NCBI GenBank assembly: GCA_013298625.1
Contig: JAAFIF010000013.1
Location: 1-64,000 of the forward strand
Reading direction: 5' to 3'
Source of the DNA: Myxococcales bacterium
Lineage (GTDB): Bacteria; Myxococcota_A; Polyangia; Polyangiales; Ga0077539
Length of the DNA: 64,000 nucleotides
Part shown: piece after piece, positions 32,690 through 40,524 of the stretch
Layout of the letters: the number at the start of each line of letters is the position of its first letter
How positions within the stretch are numbered: the stretch's first letter is position 1
Translations under genes and position numbers: made by a program
The notes under the pieces: generated by a model
What the model was told of the DNA's origin: nothing
The model's database searches: none
Seen by the model: only the letters and a program-made list of their open reading frames with translations

Positions 32690-34774
32690 ATGCGAACGCT
32701 CCCTCGATTGCTTGTGCTCTCGCTCTCGCTCGCCGCGTGCTCCGAAGGGGTGATGCCCGCGGTCGACGGGTCGTCCAACAACGATTCGGGCGCAAATCTC
32801 CAGGACGGAAGCGCTGTCGGCATGGACGGCAACGGCGCTGGTGACGGCGGCTCGACGGACATGGACGCCTCCGTCGGCAACGACGGCGGAGGCTCGTCCG
32901 GAGACGGCGGCGCGGGCGGTGACGGCGGCGCGAGCGGCGACGGATCGCGGCCCGACGGAGGCCCCGCGCTCTGTACGATCACGCCGTCGCCCGAGGCGTT
33001 CATGAGCCCGTCGCTCACGCTGCATTGGCGCGCGAATCAGATGGGAAATCCCTTTCCGAACGTCGATCAGGTGTGCTCGACGCCGGCCGTCGCGAACATC
33101 TTGCCCGAGGCCCCCGACGAGCCGCCGGTGCCCGAGATCGCGTTCATGACCTTCGACTGCGCCAACAGCTATCAAAACGCTGTTTTGCGCGTGATCTCTG
33201 GCACCGCGCCGCACCGCTTGCTCTGGTCGAGCAACGGCTCTGCGATGCCCAACACCGCGGGCGCATCGACGCTGCGCTGGGACGGGCACATCGCGATCGG
33301 CGAGCTCGACGGAAACGCTGGAAACGGACTGGAAATCGTCGCTGTCCGCAGCGGCGGCTCCTTTGGGCTCGTCGCGTTTCACGGCAACGGGACCCGCTAC
33401 TGGGTCTCGTCGGGCATGAGCAACATCGGCGGCTCCAACCCGTCGGTGAACATCGCGGACCTCAATCAAGACGGGGTTCCCGAGGTGATCGCGGGGGCGT
33501 CGGCGTTCAACGGTCGAACGGGCGCGCTCTTGTGGCAGGGCACCGGCGCGACCGGCGTCAACGGTCAGGGGCCCTTGAGCGTCGTGGCCAACCTCGACGA
33601 CGACAACACCCTCGAGGTGATCGCCGGCGGAACCGTGTACGAGTCCGACGGCCGTGTTCGCTTCGGCGCGATGGGCCAGGGCTTCGCGGCCGTGGGCGAC
33701 ATGCTCACGGCGGCCAACGTGTCCGGGCACGACGGCGTCGCAGAGATCGTCCGCGTGATCGCTGGGCGCGTCGAGATCCTCGATCGACGCACAGGGGCCG
33801 TGCGCTGGACGCAGGCGATCCCGACGACGACCCTCGGCGGCGCGCCCACGATCGCGGACTTCGACGGCGACGGCGAGAGCGAGGTCGGCGTCGCGGGCGC
33901 AGAGCGCTACGTGGTGATCGACCCGGGCTGCACGGCGATGGGTGGCGGCTGCGAGGCGCGGGGAATCCGCTGGTCCGTCGTGACCGAAGACAGCTCGAGC
34001 GAAGTGACCTCGAGCACGGTGTTCGACTTCAACGGCGATGGCGCGAGCGAGGTGGTCTACAACGACGAAGAGCAGTTCTTCGTGCTCGAAGGCCGCACGG
34101 GGCGCGTGCTCTTTCGCAATTGGAACCCCTCGCAGACCCGCACCGAGCAAGCGATCGTCGCCGACGTCGACGGCAACGGGCAGGCGGACATCGTGTTCGG
34201 CGCCAACCAATGCGCGGACTTCGCGGGCGACAAGATCCCCGCGGCCATGCGCGCGACCGAGCGCGTCCCCGGGCTCGAGATCTGGTCCGGCGGCGCGTCG
34301 ATCTGGTCCGGCGCCCGCTCGATCTGGAACGAGCACGGCTACCACATCGACAACCTCACCGACGACGGGCTCGTCCCGCGCCGCGAGACCGCCCACTGGC
34401 GCACGCACAACTCGTTTCGGCTCAACCGCCCGCGGGACCGCGTGCAGATCGCGCCGGACCTCACGGCGGCTTCGCTCCCGAGCCTGTGCGACGCGATGAA
34501 CGCGCGCATCTGCGTCAACGTCCGCAACACGGGCGCGGCCAACGCGAGCACCGTGGTCGTGTCCGTCTACGATCGTATGGGCGGGATGCGCCTCGCCACG
34601 GCGAGCACGATGGGCGCCCTCGGCGCCGGCCGCACCGAGCAGGTGTGCATCACCATTCCGTCCCCGGGTTCGACCCGCGACTATTACGTCCGCGTCGACG
34701 ACGACAGCGCCAACGCCGAGTGCAACGAGACGAACAACGGCGTCACGGTCAACGTCATGTGCGGACCGGGCTGA
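32690..34774 (+). CDS. FG-GAP/VCBS propeller lipoprotein with C-terminal CARDB-like domain
   Basis: A 694-residue surface lipoprotein. The lipobox LAAC is followed by a long low-complexity spacer of Gly/Asp/Ser repeats (residues ~20-95). The body holds FG-GAP-type repeats with calcium-binding-like loops: ELDGNAGNG, DLNQDGVPE, DFDGDGESE, DFNGDGASE and DVDGNGQAD, one per blade, consistent with a seven-bladed propeller. The final ~110 residues form an immunoglobulin-like CARDB-type domain (VRNTGAANASTVVVSVYDR, then the NAECNETNN hairpin). Together these suggest an adhesion or ligand-binding surface protein. A similar FG-GAP plus CARDB layout is common in myxobacteria. Start chosen at the signal-peptide ATG. 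Confidence 0.88.
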   Translation: MRTLPRLLVLSLSLAACSEGVMPAVDGSSNNDSGANLQDGSAVGMDGNGAGDGGSTDMDASVGNDGGGSSGDGGAGGDGGASGDGSRPDGGPALCTITPSPEAFMSPSLTLHWRANQMGNPFPNVDQVCSTPAVANILPEAPDEPPVPEIAFMTFDCANSYQNAVLRVISGTAPHRLLWSSNGSAMPNTAGASTLRWDGHIAIGELDGNAGNGLEIVAVRSGGSFGLVAFHGNGTRYWVSSGMSNIGGSNPSVNIADLNQDGVPEVIAGASAFNGRTGALLWQGTGATGVNGQGPLSVVANLDDDNTLEVIAGGTVYESDGRVRFGAMGQGFAAVGDMLTAANVSGHDGVAEIVRVIAGRVEILDRRTGAVRWTQAIPTTTLGGAPTIADFDGDGESEVGVAGAERYVVIDPGCTAMGGGCEARGIRWSVVTEDSSSEVTSSTVFDFNGDGASEVVYNDEEQFFVLEGRTGRVLFRNWNPSQTRTEQAIVADVDGNGQADIVFGANQCADFAGDKIPAAMRATERVPGLEIWSGGASIWSGARSIWNEHGYHIDNLTDDGLVPRRETAHWRTHNSFRLNRPRDRVQIAPDLTAASLPSLCDAMNARICVNVRNTGAANASTVVVSVYDRMGGMRLATASTMGALGAGRTEQVCITIPSPGSTRDYYVRVDDDSANAECNETNNGVTVNVMCGPG

Positions 34775-34875
34775 CACTCAGCCTCGATTGCTCTACCTTT
34801 CGCGCCCTCTCGAATCCGCGGGCGCGATCGCTCGCTGGTTCACTCACGAACCGTCCCCACTCATCAGAGGACCTC

Positions 34876-35148
34876 ATGGCTGACATCAACATCGCTCGCA
34901 AGCACACCCTGGGCAAAGAAGAGGCGAAGAAGCGCGCCAACGACATGCTCGAGAAGATGAAGGACAAGGTCGGCATCAAAGGGACGTGGAGCGGTGACAC
35001 CTTCAACGTGACCGACCCCGTCAAGGGCACGTTCGTCGTGACCGACAGCGAGATGCGCTGCGAGCTGACCCTCTCGTTCTTGATGAAGGCGATGAAGGGC
35101 ACGATCGAGCAGAAGATCAGCGAGGCGTTCGACAAGGCCCTGTCCTGA
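34876..35148 (+). CDS. Small polyhydroxyalkanoic-acid-system-like protein
   Basis: A 90-residue cytosolic protein resembling the PHA_gran_rgn family: Lys-rich N-terminal helix (KEEAKKRANDMLEKMKDK), a beta segment (GTWSGDTFNVTDPVKGTFVVTDSEMRCELTL, here described by its ends), and a C-terminal helix. Family members are linked to polyhydroxyalkanoate granules in some bacteria, but no PHA synthase is nearby, so a role in storage is only an inference. It has a good ribosome binding site (AGAGGA, about 6 nt before the ATG) and a leader of unknown length; a TACCTT hexamer lies about 80 nt upstream. Codon use is richer in Lys and shows strong C/G-ending bias, suggesting good expression. Confidence 0.7.
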   Translation: MADINIARKHTLGKEEAKKRANDMLEKMKDKVGIKGTWSGDTFNVTDPVKGTFVVTDSEMRCELTLSFLMKAMKGTIEQKISEAFDKALS

Positions 35149-35185
35149 GCGATCGCTCACCGCACCTCGCGTGACGGCCGCGCGC

Positions 35186-36232
35186 TCAACCGAAGAGCGC
35201 GCCCTGCGAGTTGCCCGACGCCACGGGCGGGGGGATGCCCAAGTGCGAGTACGCCTTCAGCGTCGCTTGCCGTCCGCGCGGCGTGCGCATGAGCAGCCCT
35301 TGCCGCAGCAAGAACGGCTCGTACACGTCCTCGATCGTGTCCTTCGGCTCGGCGAGCGCGGCGGCCATCGTCTCGAGGCCCGCCGGTCCGCCGTTGAAGT
35401 TCTCGATCAAGATTCGCAGCAGCCGCCGGTCCATCTCGTCGAGCCCCAGCGCGTCGACGCCCAGTCGATCGAGCGCGAGCCGGGCGATCTCGGGCTCGAT
35501 CTCCTTCATCTTGGCGACCTGCGCGAAGTCCCTCGCGCGCCGCAGCAGTCGGTTGGCGATGCGCGGCGTGCCGCGGGCGCGCGTCGCGATCTCCATCGCC
35601 GCGACCTCGCCGATCACGATGTTCATCATCTTGGCGCTTCGGTGGATGATCAGCGCGAGGTCGTCGGCGGGGTAGAAATCCAAGCGAATTTCCATGCCGA
35701 AGCGGGACTTGAGCGGCCCGGTCACCAGGGCTGTGCGCGTGGTCGCGGCCACCAGCGTGAAGGGCTGCAGCGGCAGCTGGATCGACTGCGCGTGCGGCCC
35801 GTCCCCGGTCACGATGTCGATCCTGAAGTCCTCGATCGCGGGGTACAGGTTCTCTTCGATCGCAGGCTGCAAGCGATGGATCTCGTCGATGAACAACACG
35901 TCTCGGCGACCGAGCCGCGTGAGCATCCCCGCGAGCGCGCCCTTGTGCTCGATCGCCGGGCCCGAGGTCGCGTGCATCTGCACGCCGAGCTCGTTCGCCA
36001 AAATCTGCGAGAGCGTGGTCTTGCCGAGCCCTGGCGGCCCGTGAATCAGCACGTGTTCGAGCGGCTCGTCCCGGGCGAGCGCGGCCTGCACGAACACCTC
36101 GAGGTTCTCTTTGTGTGACTTCTGCCCGATGTACTCGCGCAGCGTCTTGGGGCGCAGCGTGAGGTCGTAGCCGGGGTCGTCGTCTCTGCGCGTGGGCGCG
36201 ATGGTTCCGTCTCGTGCGCTCTCGTCAGCCAT
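35186..36232 (-). CDS. ruvB: Holliday junction branch migration ATPase RuvB
   Basis: The AAA+ motor of the RuvAB complex, which drives Holliday junction branch migration during recombinational repair. The 348-residue product has an N-terminal RPKTLREYIGQ, Walker A GPPGLGKTTLS, Walker B LFIDEIHRL, sensor 1 AATTRTALVTGPLKSRFGM, and the C-terminal winged helix ending in PRGRQATLKAYSHLG. I prefer the ATG at 36232 to a TTG eight codons upstream because AGAGAAGAAG lies before it. It follows ruvA by 54 nt on the same strand, a common order. No ruvC is present in the window. Confidence 0.97.
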   Translation of the reverse strand: MADESARDGTIAPTRRDDDPGYDLTLRPKTLREYIGQKSHKENLEVFVQAALARDEPLEHVLIHGPPGLGKTTLSQILANELGVQMHATSGPAIEHKGALAGMLTRLGRRDVLFIDEIHRLQPAIEENLYPAIEDFRIDIVTGDGPHAQSIQLPLQPFTLVAATTRTALVTGPLKSRFGMEIRLDFYPADDLALIIHRSAKMMNIVIGEVAAMEIATRARGTPRIANRLLRRARDFAQVAKMKEIEPEIARLALDRLGVDALGLDEMDRRLLRILIENFNGGPAGLETMAAALAEPKDTIEDVYEPFLLRQGLLMRTPRGRQATLKAYSHLGIPPPVASGNSQGALFG

Positions 36233-36286
36233 GGTGATCGCTTCTTCTCTCGCCAATGAAAGAGTGTTCGGTGCTGTTCGTGCGGC

Positions 36287-36925
36287 TCAGCCCGTGAGCA
36301 GCCGCAGGGCGTCGCGCACCAGCACGTCGAGCGGCTCCGTCGCGCGGTCGCGCAGCTCGACCGCGGCGCGCTCGGCCTCGGCGGGCTTGAACCCCATCTT
36401 CACGAGCGCGTCGACGAGCACCGCCGTCGGACCCACGCCACGCAGGACGCTCGCGCCGTTGCTCGGCGCTGGAGCGAACCCGACGCCCGAGACCGTCGCG
36501 CCCGCGCCCGTGGCCATTCCCCCGAGCTTGTCCTTCAGCTCGAGCGCGAGGCGCTCTGCCAGCTTCTTGCCGACGCCCGGCGCGGTCTGCAGCCGCTTGA
36601 CGTCCGCGCGCGCGATCGCCACCGCCAGCTCGTTGGGCGGAAGCGCGCCCAAGATCCCCACGGCGATCTTCGGCCCCACGCCCGAGACGCTCGTGAGCAG
36701 CCGAAACACGTCCCGCTCGAACGCGTCCGCGAAGCCGAACAACGTGATCGCGTCCTCGCGCACGTTCGTGTGCACCAGCAACGTCACGCGCCCGTCCGCG
36801 TCCTTGGGCGCCCGTCCGACGCTGCCGAGCGCGACGACGACCTCGTATCCCACGCCCGAGACGTCCACGACGATGACTCCGTCGCTGGATTCGCTCACGA
36901 CGTGGCCCTTTAGCCTGCCGATCAT
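36287..36925 (-). CDS. ruvA: Holliday junction binding protein RuvA
   Basis: A 212-residue DNA-binding partner of RuvB that forms tetramers on four-way junctions. The OB-fold N-terminus (MIGRLKGHVV, then VSGVGYEV) is followed by two helix-hairpin-helix motifs (LLTSVSGVGPKIAVGIL and LQTAPGVGKKLAERLALELKD). An Ala/Gly-rich linker connects to the small C-terminal domain that contacts RuvB (LVKMGFKPAEAERAAVEL). The ATG lies 6 nt after a TAGAGT element, so it may be translated from a leaderless message. Divergent from the M16 peptidase pair. Confidence 0.97.
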   Translation of the reverse strand: MIGRLKGHVVSESSDGVIVVDVSGVGYEVVVALGSVGRAPKDADGRVTLLVHTNVREDAITLFGFADAFERDVFRLLTSVSGVGPKIAVGILGALPPNELAVAIARADVKRLQTAPGVGKKLAERLALELKDKLGGMATGAGATVSGVGFAPAPSNGASVLRGVGPTAVLVDALVKMGFKPAEAERAAVELRDRATEPLDVLVRDALRLLTG

Positions 36926-36931
36926 GCGAGC

Positions 36932-36937
36932 ACTCTA
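36932..36937 (-). promoter_or_regulatory. Start-proximal -10 TAGAGT for ruvA
   Basis: TAGAGT on the minus strand, ending 6 nt before the ruvA ATG. Confidence 0.5.
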
Positions 36938-37050
36938 GCCCATCGCCCTCGGGCCCACCGCTCTCGTCGACGCCGCGGTGACAGACAATGTCCGCTCGCG
37001 CGAGGACCGCCCGAGCGTTGAGAGTCGTGGAGCGATCGCGCGATGCGGCC

Positions 37051-37056
37051 TACACT
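37051..37056 (+). promoter_or_regulatory. Start-proximal -10 TACACT for M16 operon
   Basis: TACACT, 10 nt before the GTG at 37067. The position supports GTG 37067 over a later ATG at 37094. Confidence 0.5.
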
Positions 37057-37066
37057 CGCGCGCACC

Positions 37067-38608
37067 GTGACCACACCACGACGACGCACTTCGATGCGCG
37101 CGCTGTCCGCCGCGACGCTCGCGCTCTCGCTCTCAGCGAGCGCCGCGCTGGCGCAGCAGGGCCCTGCCGCGACGCCGCCCGCGCAGCGCACGACGCTCAC
37201 CGCGCCCCCGCTGCGGATCGAGCGGTACACCCTGGATAACGGCCTCGAAGTGATCCTCCACGAGGACCACCGCGCGCCGATGGTGACCGTGAACATCTGG
37301 TACCACGTGGGCGCCAAGGACGAGCCCGCGGGCCGCAACGGCTTCGCGCACTTGTTCGAGCACTTGATGTTTCAGGGCTCGCGGCACGTCCCCGAGGACA
37401 CGTTCTTTCTCAACCTCGAGCGCATCGGCGCCACAGGCGTCAACGGAACGACCGGCGACGACCGCACCAACTACTTCGAGACCGTCCCCTCGGGGCGCCT
37501 CGCGACGGCGCTCTGGCTCGAGAGCGATCGCATGGGCTTCTTGCTCGACCACGTGAACCAAAGCACGTTGGACTCGCAGCGCGACGTGGTGCTCAACGAG
37601 TACCGACAGAACTACGAGAACGCCCCGTACGGCGCGGTATGGCAGTTTCTGCACCAGTCGGTGTTTCCGCAGGCGCACCCGTACCATCGCATTCCGATCG
37701 GGACGCCCGAGGACCTCAACCGCGCGACGCTCGAAGACGTCCGTCGGTTCTTTCGCATCTGGTACGTGCCCAACAACGCCACGCTCGTGCTCGCTGGGGA
37801 CATCAACCCCGCGGAGACGCGTCGGATGGTGCAGCAGTATTTCGGGCCGATTCCCAGGGGACAAGCGGTCCCGCGCCGCGCGCCTCCCGCGCCCGTGACC
37901 CTCTCGGCCGAGCGCCGCGTCGAGCTCGAAGCCGACGTCGAGCTGCCGCGCATCTACCTCGCCTGGCCTACGCCCAAGTACTTCGCCCCCGGCGACGGCG
38001 AGCTCGACATCGTCGGAAACCTCCTGTCCAACGGCGCCTCGTCCCGCTTGTTTCGAAGGCTCGTGCGCGAGCAGCAGATCGCCTCGAACGTTGGCGCCTT
38101 TCAGAGCTCGATGGAGCTCGGCTCGATGTTCATCGTCACGGTCACCGGTCGCCCTGGGCAGAGCGTCGACGCGCTCATCCGCGCGACGGACGCCGAGCTC
38201 GACGCGCTTCGCACGCAGGCGCCGTCGACCGAAGAGTTCGAGCGCGCCCGCGTCGACCTCACCACCTCGCTGCTCTTCTCGATCGAGTCGATGTCCAACC
38301 GCGCAGACCGCCTCAACCTCTATCGCCAGCACGTCGGCGAGCCCGACTACCTCGCGCGCGACATCGCTCGCTACAACGCCGCGACGCCCGCGGACATCAC
38401 GCGCACGATCGCCACGCACCTGCCTCGCGATCGCCGCGTCGTGCTCACGGTGCAGCCCACCCGCGGCGCTCCTGTCGCCGGTCGACTGCGCGCCAGCGCG
38501 TCGTCCCAGCGCACAACCATCGTCCACTTCGACGACGACGTCGTGCAGGGCTCGACACCGCGGCCCAACACTCACCCCGCTTCGCTGCAGCCCGGAGGCG
38601 CGCGATGA
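37067..38608 (+). CDS. M16 zinc metallopeptidase, catalytic subunit
   Basis: A 513-residue exported peptidase. The N-terminus has a basic region and a hydrophobic signal segment ending ASAALAQQ. The inverzincin motif HLFEH lies at residues 95-99, and the second metal ligand is the Glu in VVLNEYRQNYEN. Further family blocks are IWYVPNNATLVLAGDI and LPRIYLAWPTPKYFAPGD. The active-site set is complete. It overlaps the following M16 gene by ATGA, matching the known active/inactive M16B heterodimers. The GTG at 37067 is preferred because of the -10 spacing; ATG at 37094 would still leave a good signal peptide. Probably acts in the periplasm or at the surface. Confidence 0.92.
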   Translation: MTTPRRRTSMRALSAATLALSLSASAALAQQGPAATPPAQRTTLTAPPLRIERYTLDNGLEVILHEDHRAPMVTVNIWYHVGAKDEPAGRNGFAHLFEHLMFQGSRHVPEDTFFLNLERIGATGVNGTTGDDRTNYFETVPSGRLATALWLESDRMGFLLDHVNQSTLDSQRDVVLNEYRQNYENAPYGAVWQFLHQSVFPQAHPYHRIPIGTPEDLNRATLEDVRRFFRIWYVPNNATLVLAGDINPAETRRMVQQYFGPIPRGQAVPRRAPPAPVTLSAERRVELEADVELPRIYLAWPTPKYFAPGDGELDIVGNLLSNGASSRLFRRLVREQQIASNVGAFQSSMELGSMFIVTVTGRPGQSVDALIRATDAELDALRTQAPSTEEFERARVDLTTSLLFSIESMSNRADRLNLYRQHVGEPDYLARDIARYNAATPADITRTIATHLPRDRRVVLTVQPTRGAPVAGRLRASASSQRTTIVHFDDDVVQGSTPRPNTHPASLQPGGAR

Positions 38609-40290
38609 AATCCCTGCGCCCCATCGCCCTCTCGCTGCTCTCGCTGCTCGCCGCTTGTCGCGGAGAAAGCACCGACGGAGCCATTCGCAGCAACGCTTCG
38701 TCCGGCAACAACGGCTCCTCGGCCAACCCCGACGCTGCCGCGCCCGCCCCGTCCGCAGACGCCAGCGCGCCGACGACCGAGCTCGTGGCCCGCACCACGC
38801 CTGCGGTCGAGCCCGAGGCGCTGCCCGACGTGCCCGCGCGCGAGACGCCTGACGCGGACTTTCGCCGCGCCGCGCCCCCCGCCGGTAGGCCCGGTCGCTT
38901 CGTCGCCCCGCGCATCCAGCGCTTCGCGCTCGCCAACGGGCTGCGCGTGTACTTCGTCGAGCAACACCAGCTGCCCATCGTCGTGGCGCAGTTCGTCACG
39001 CGCAGAGGCGCCGACGACGTGCCTGTCGATCAATCGGGCGTCGCGCACATGACCGCGTCCCTGCTCGAACAGGGGACGAGCACGCTCGGCGCCGAGCAGC
39101 TCAGCGACGCGTTCGCCGCGATCGGCGCGCAGCACGCGACCGCGATGGATTGGGACTCGGGCGGAGGCTACGTGAAGGTCCTCGCGCCGCAGTTCGGGCG
39201 CGCGCTCGAGCTGCTCGCCGACGTGATCCAGCGCCCTGCGTTCGCTCCCGAAGAGATCGAGCGCTGGAGGGCCCGCCGCCTCGCGGACATCCGCGCCGAG
39301 CGCGACTCTCCACGGGTCGTCGCGGGCATCACCGCCGCCCGCGCGGTGTACGGCGAGGCGCACCCCTACGCGCGCCCGCTCACCGGCGTCGAGTCCACGG
39401 TGCGCGCGATCACGCGCGATCAGATCGTGCAGTTCTACCGGTCGCACTTCGCGCCGCAGGACAGCGCGCTGGTCGTCGCGGGAGACATCACGCTCGCGCA
39501 GCTGCGGCCGCTCGTCACGCGCACCTTCGGCGCGTGGCGGCAAGAGGCTCCGGCCACCGCTGTGCCAGCGACGCGCGCTGCTGTCGCTGCTGCGCCTGCG
39601 GGCCCCACTCGCGTGTGGCTCGTCGATCGCCCTCGCGCGCCGCAGTCCGTGGTGATCTTCGCCGCGCCCGGCGTCGCGCGGTCTGATCCCGACTTCGAGC
39701 GCCTTCAGGTCGGCAACGCGATCCTGGGCGAAGTCTTCTCGTCTCGCATCAACCTCAACCTCCGCGAGGCCCACGCGTACACGTACGGAGCGCGCTCGCG
39801 CTTCGCCTTTCGCCGCGGCGCAGGGCCCTTCACCGCGGGGGGCGCGATGATCACTCGGCACACCGCCGCGGCCGCGACCGAGATCCTCAACGAAGTGCAG
39901 CGCATTCGCGAGAGCGACGTGACGGCCGACGAGCTGGTGACCGCTCGCACTGCGATCGTCGAGGGATTTCGCGCGCAGTTCGCCACTGCCGAGGGGACGG
40001 CGGACGCGATCAGCGACCTGTTCGTCTACGACCTTCCCGACAACTTCGTCGCGCGGTACCCGCAGGCGATCGAGCGCGTCAACGCGCGTGACGTGCGACG
40101 CGTGCTCACGGCGCGGCTCGACCCCGCGCGGCTGCACCTCGTCGTCGTCGGCGATCGCGGCGCGGTCGAAGGCGGGCTCGACGCGCTTCGCAGAGGGCCG
40201 GTCGAGCTGCGCGACCACGAGGGCTCCCCTGCAAACTCCTCAGCCAACAACGAATCTCCCCGGCCTGTTTCTGCAGACGCAGGGCGCTGA
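38605..40290 (+). CDS. M16 peptidase-like lipoprotein, inactive partner
   Basis: A 561-residue lipoprotein (lipobox LLAAC at residues ~13-17) with a long Ala/Pro/Ser/Asp spacer to about residue 80. The body is a two-lobed M16 fold: VAQFVTRRGADDVP, the YGEAHPYARPLTG block, the FYRSHFAPQDSALVVAGDI block, and NAILGEVFSSRINLNLRE. At the place of the zinc motif HxxEH it reads HMTASLLEQ, so both the second His and the Glu are missing and it should not bind catalytic zinc. Coupling to the intact subunit gene by ATGA suggests a heterodimer, as in other bacterial M16B pairs. The lipid anchor would tether the complex to the membrane. Confidence 0.9.
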   Translation: MKSLRPIALSLLSLLAACRGESTDGAIRSNASSGNNGSSANPDAAAPAPSADASAPTTELVARTTPAVEPEALPDVPARETPDADFRRAAPPAGRPGRFVAPRIQRFALANGLRVYFVEQHQLPIVVAQFVTRRGADDVPVDQSGVAHMTASLLEQGTSTLGAEQLSDAFAAIGAQHATAMDWDSGGGYVKVLAPQFGRALELLADVIQRPAFAPEEIERWRARRLADIRAERDSPRVVAGITAARAVYGEAHPYARPLTGVESTVRAITRDQIVQFYRSHFAPQDSALVVAGDITLAQLRPLVTRTFGAWRQEAPATAVPATRAAVAAAPAGPTRVWLVDRPRAPQSVVIFAAPGVARSDPDFERLQVGNAILGEVFSSRINLNLREAHAYTYGARSRFAFRRGAGPFTAGGAMITRHTAAAATEILNEVQRIRESDVTADELVTARTAIVEGFRAQFATAEGTADAISDLFVYDLPDNFVARYPQAIERVNARDVRRVLTARLDPARLHLVVVGDRGAVEGGLDALRRGPVELRDHEGSPANSSANNESPRPVSADAGR

Positions 40291-40351
40291 CGAATCGCGG
40301 GCACTGGTGCGCATACTCAGCGCACACGCGCACCAATTTACGTAGTGTTCT

Positions 40352-40370
40352 CGCGGTCTCCTTGACCGCG
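40352..40370. terminator. Perfect hairpin after the M16 operon
   Basis: CGCGGTC-TCCTT-GACCGCG, a 7-bp perfect stem with a 5-nt loop, 61 nt after the M16 stop. No T-run follows, so it is not a canonical intrinsic terminator; it may act with Rho or as an operator. Confidence 0.4.
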
Positions 40371-40386
40371 TCAGGGCCTCGCTTCA

Positions 40387-40402
40387 CACTCGATTTCGAG
40401 TG
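40387..40402. promoter_or_regulatory. Palindrome CACTCGA-TT-TCGAGTG
   Basis: Perfect 7-bp arms around two bases, 16 bp in all, about 120 nt before the TPP-enzyme gene. A plausible repressor site or second hairpin. Confidence 0.4.
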
Positions 40403-40524
40403 GTTGGGTGTTGGGCGAGTAGCAGCATGTGTGTTGTTGGGGGCGAGCTTGGGTCATCGCCTCGATCTTTGGATGGGTGGGCGGCGCTCGCGGCGTTGAA
40501 TCGTGAGTTGGCAAGGAGCAGAGG

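Larger units (their letters stand above)
40291..40524. other. Intergenic region with two hairpins before the biosynthetic pair
   Basis: No gene seen. It holds two clear palindromes (listed separately) and then a GT-rich stretch (~40405-40460) leading to an AAGGAG ribosome binding site. I see no start-proximal TAnnnT, unlike many other genes in the window. Confidence 0.6.
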
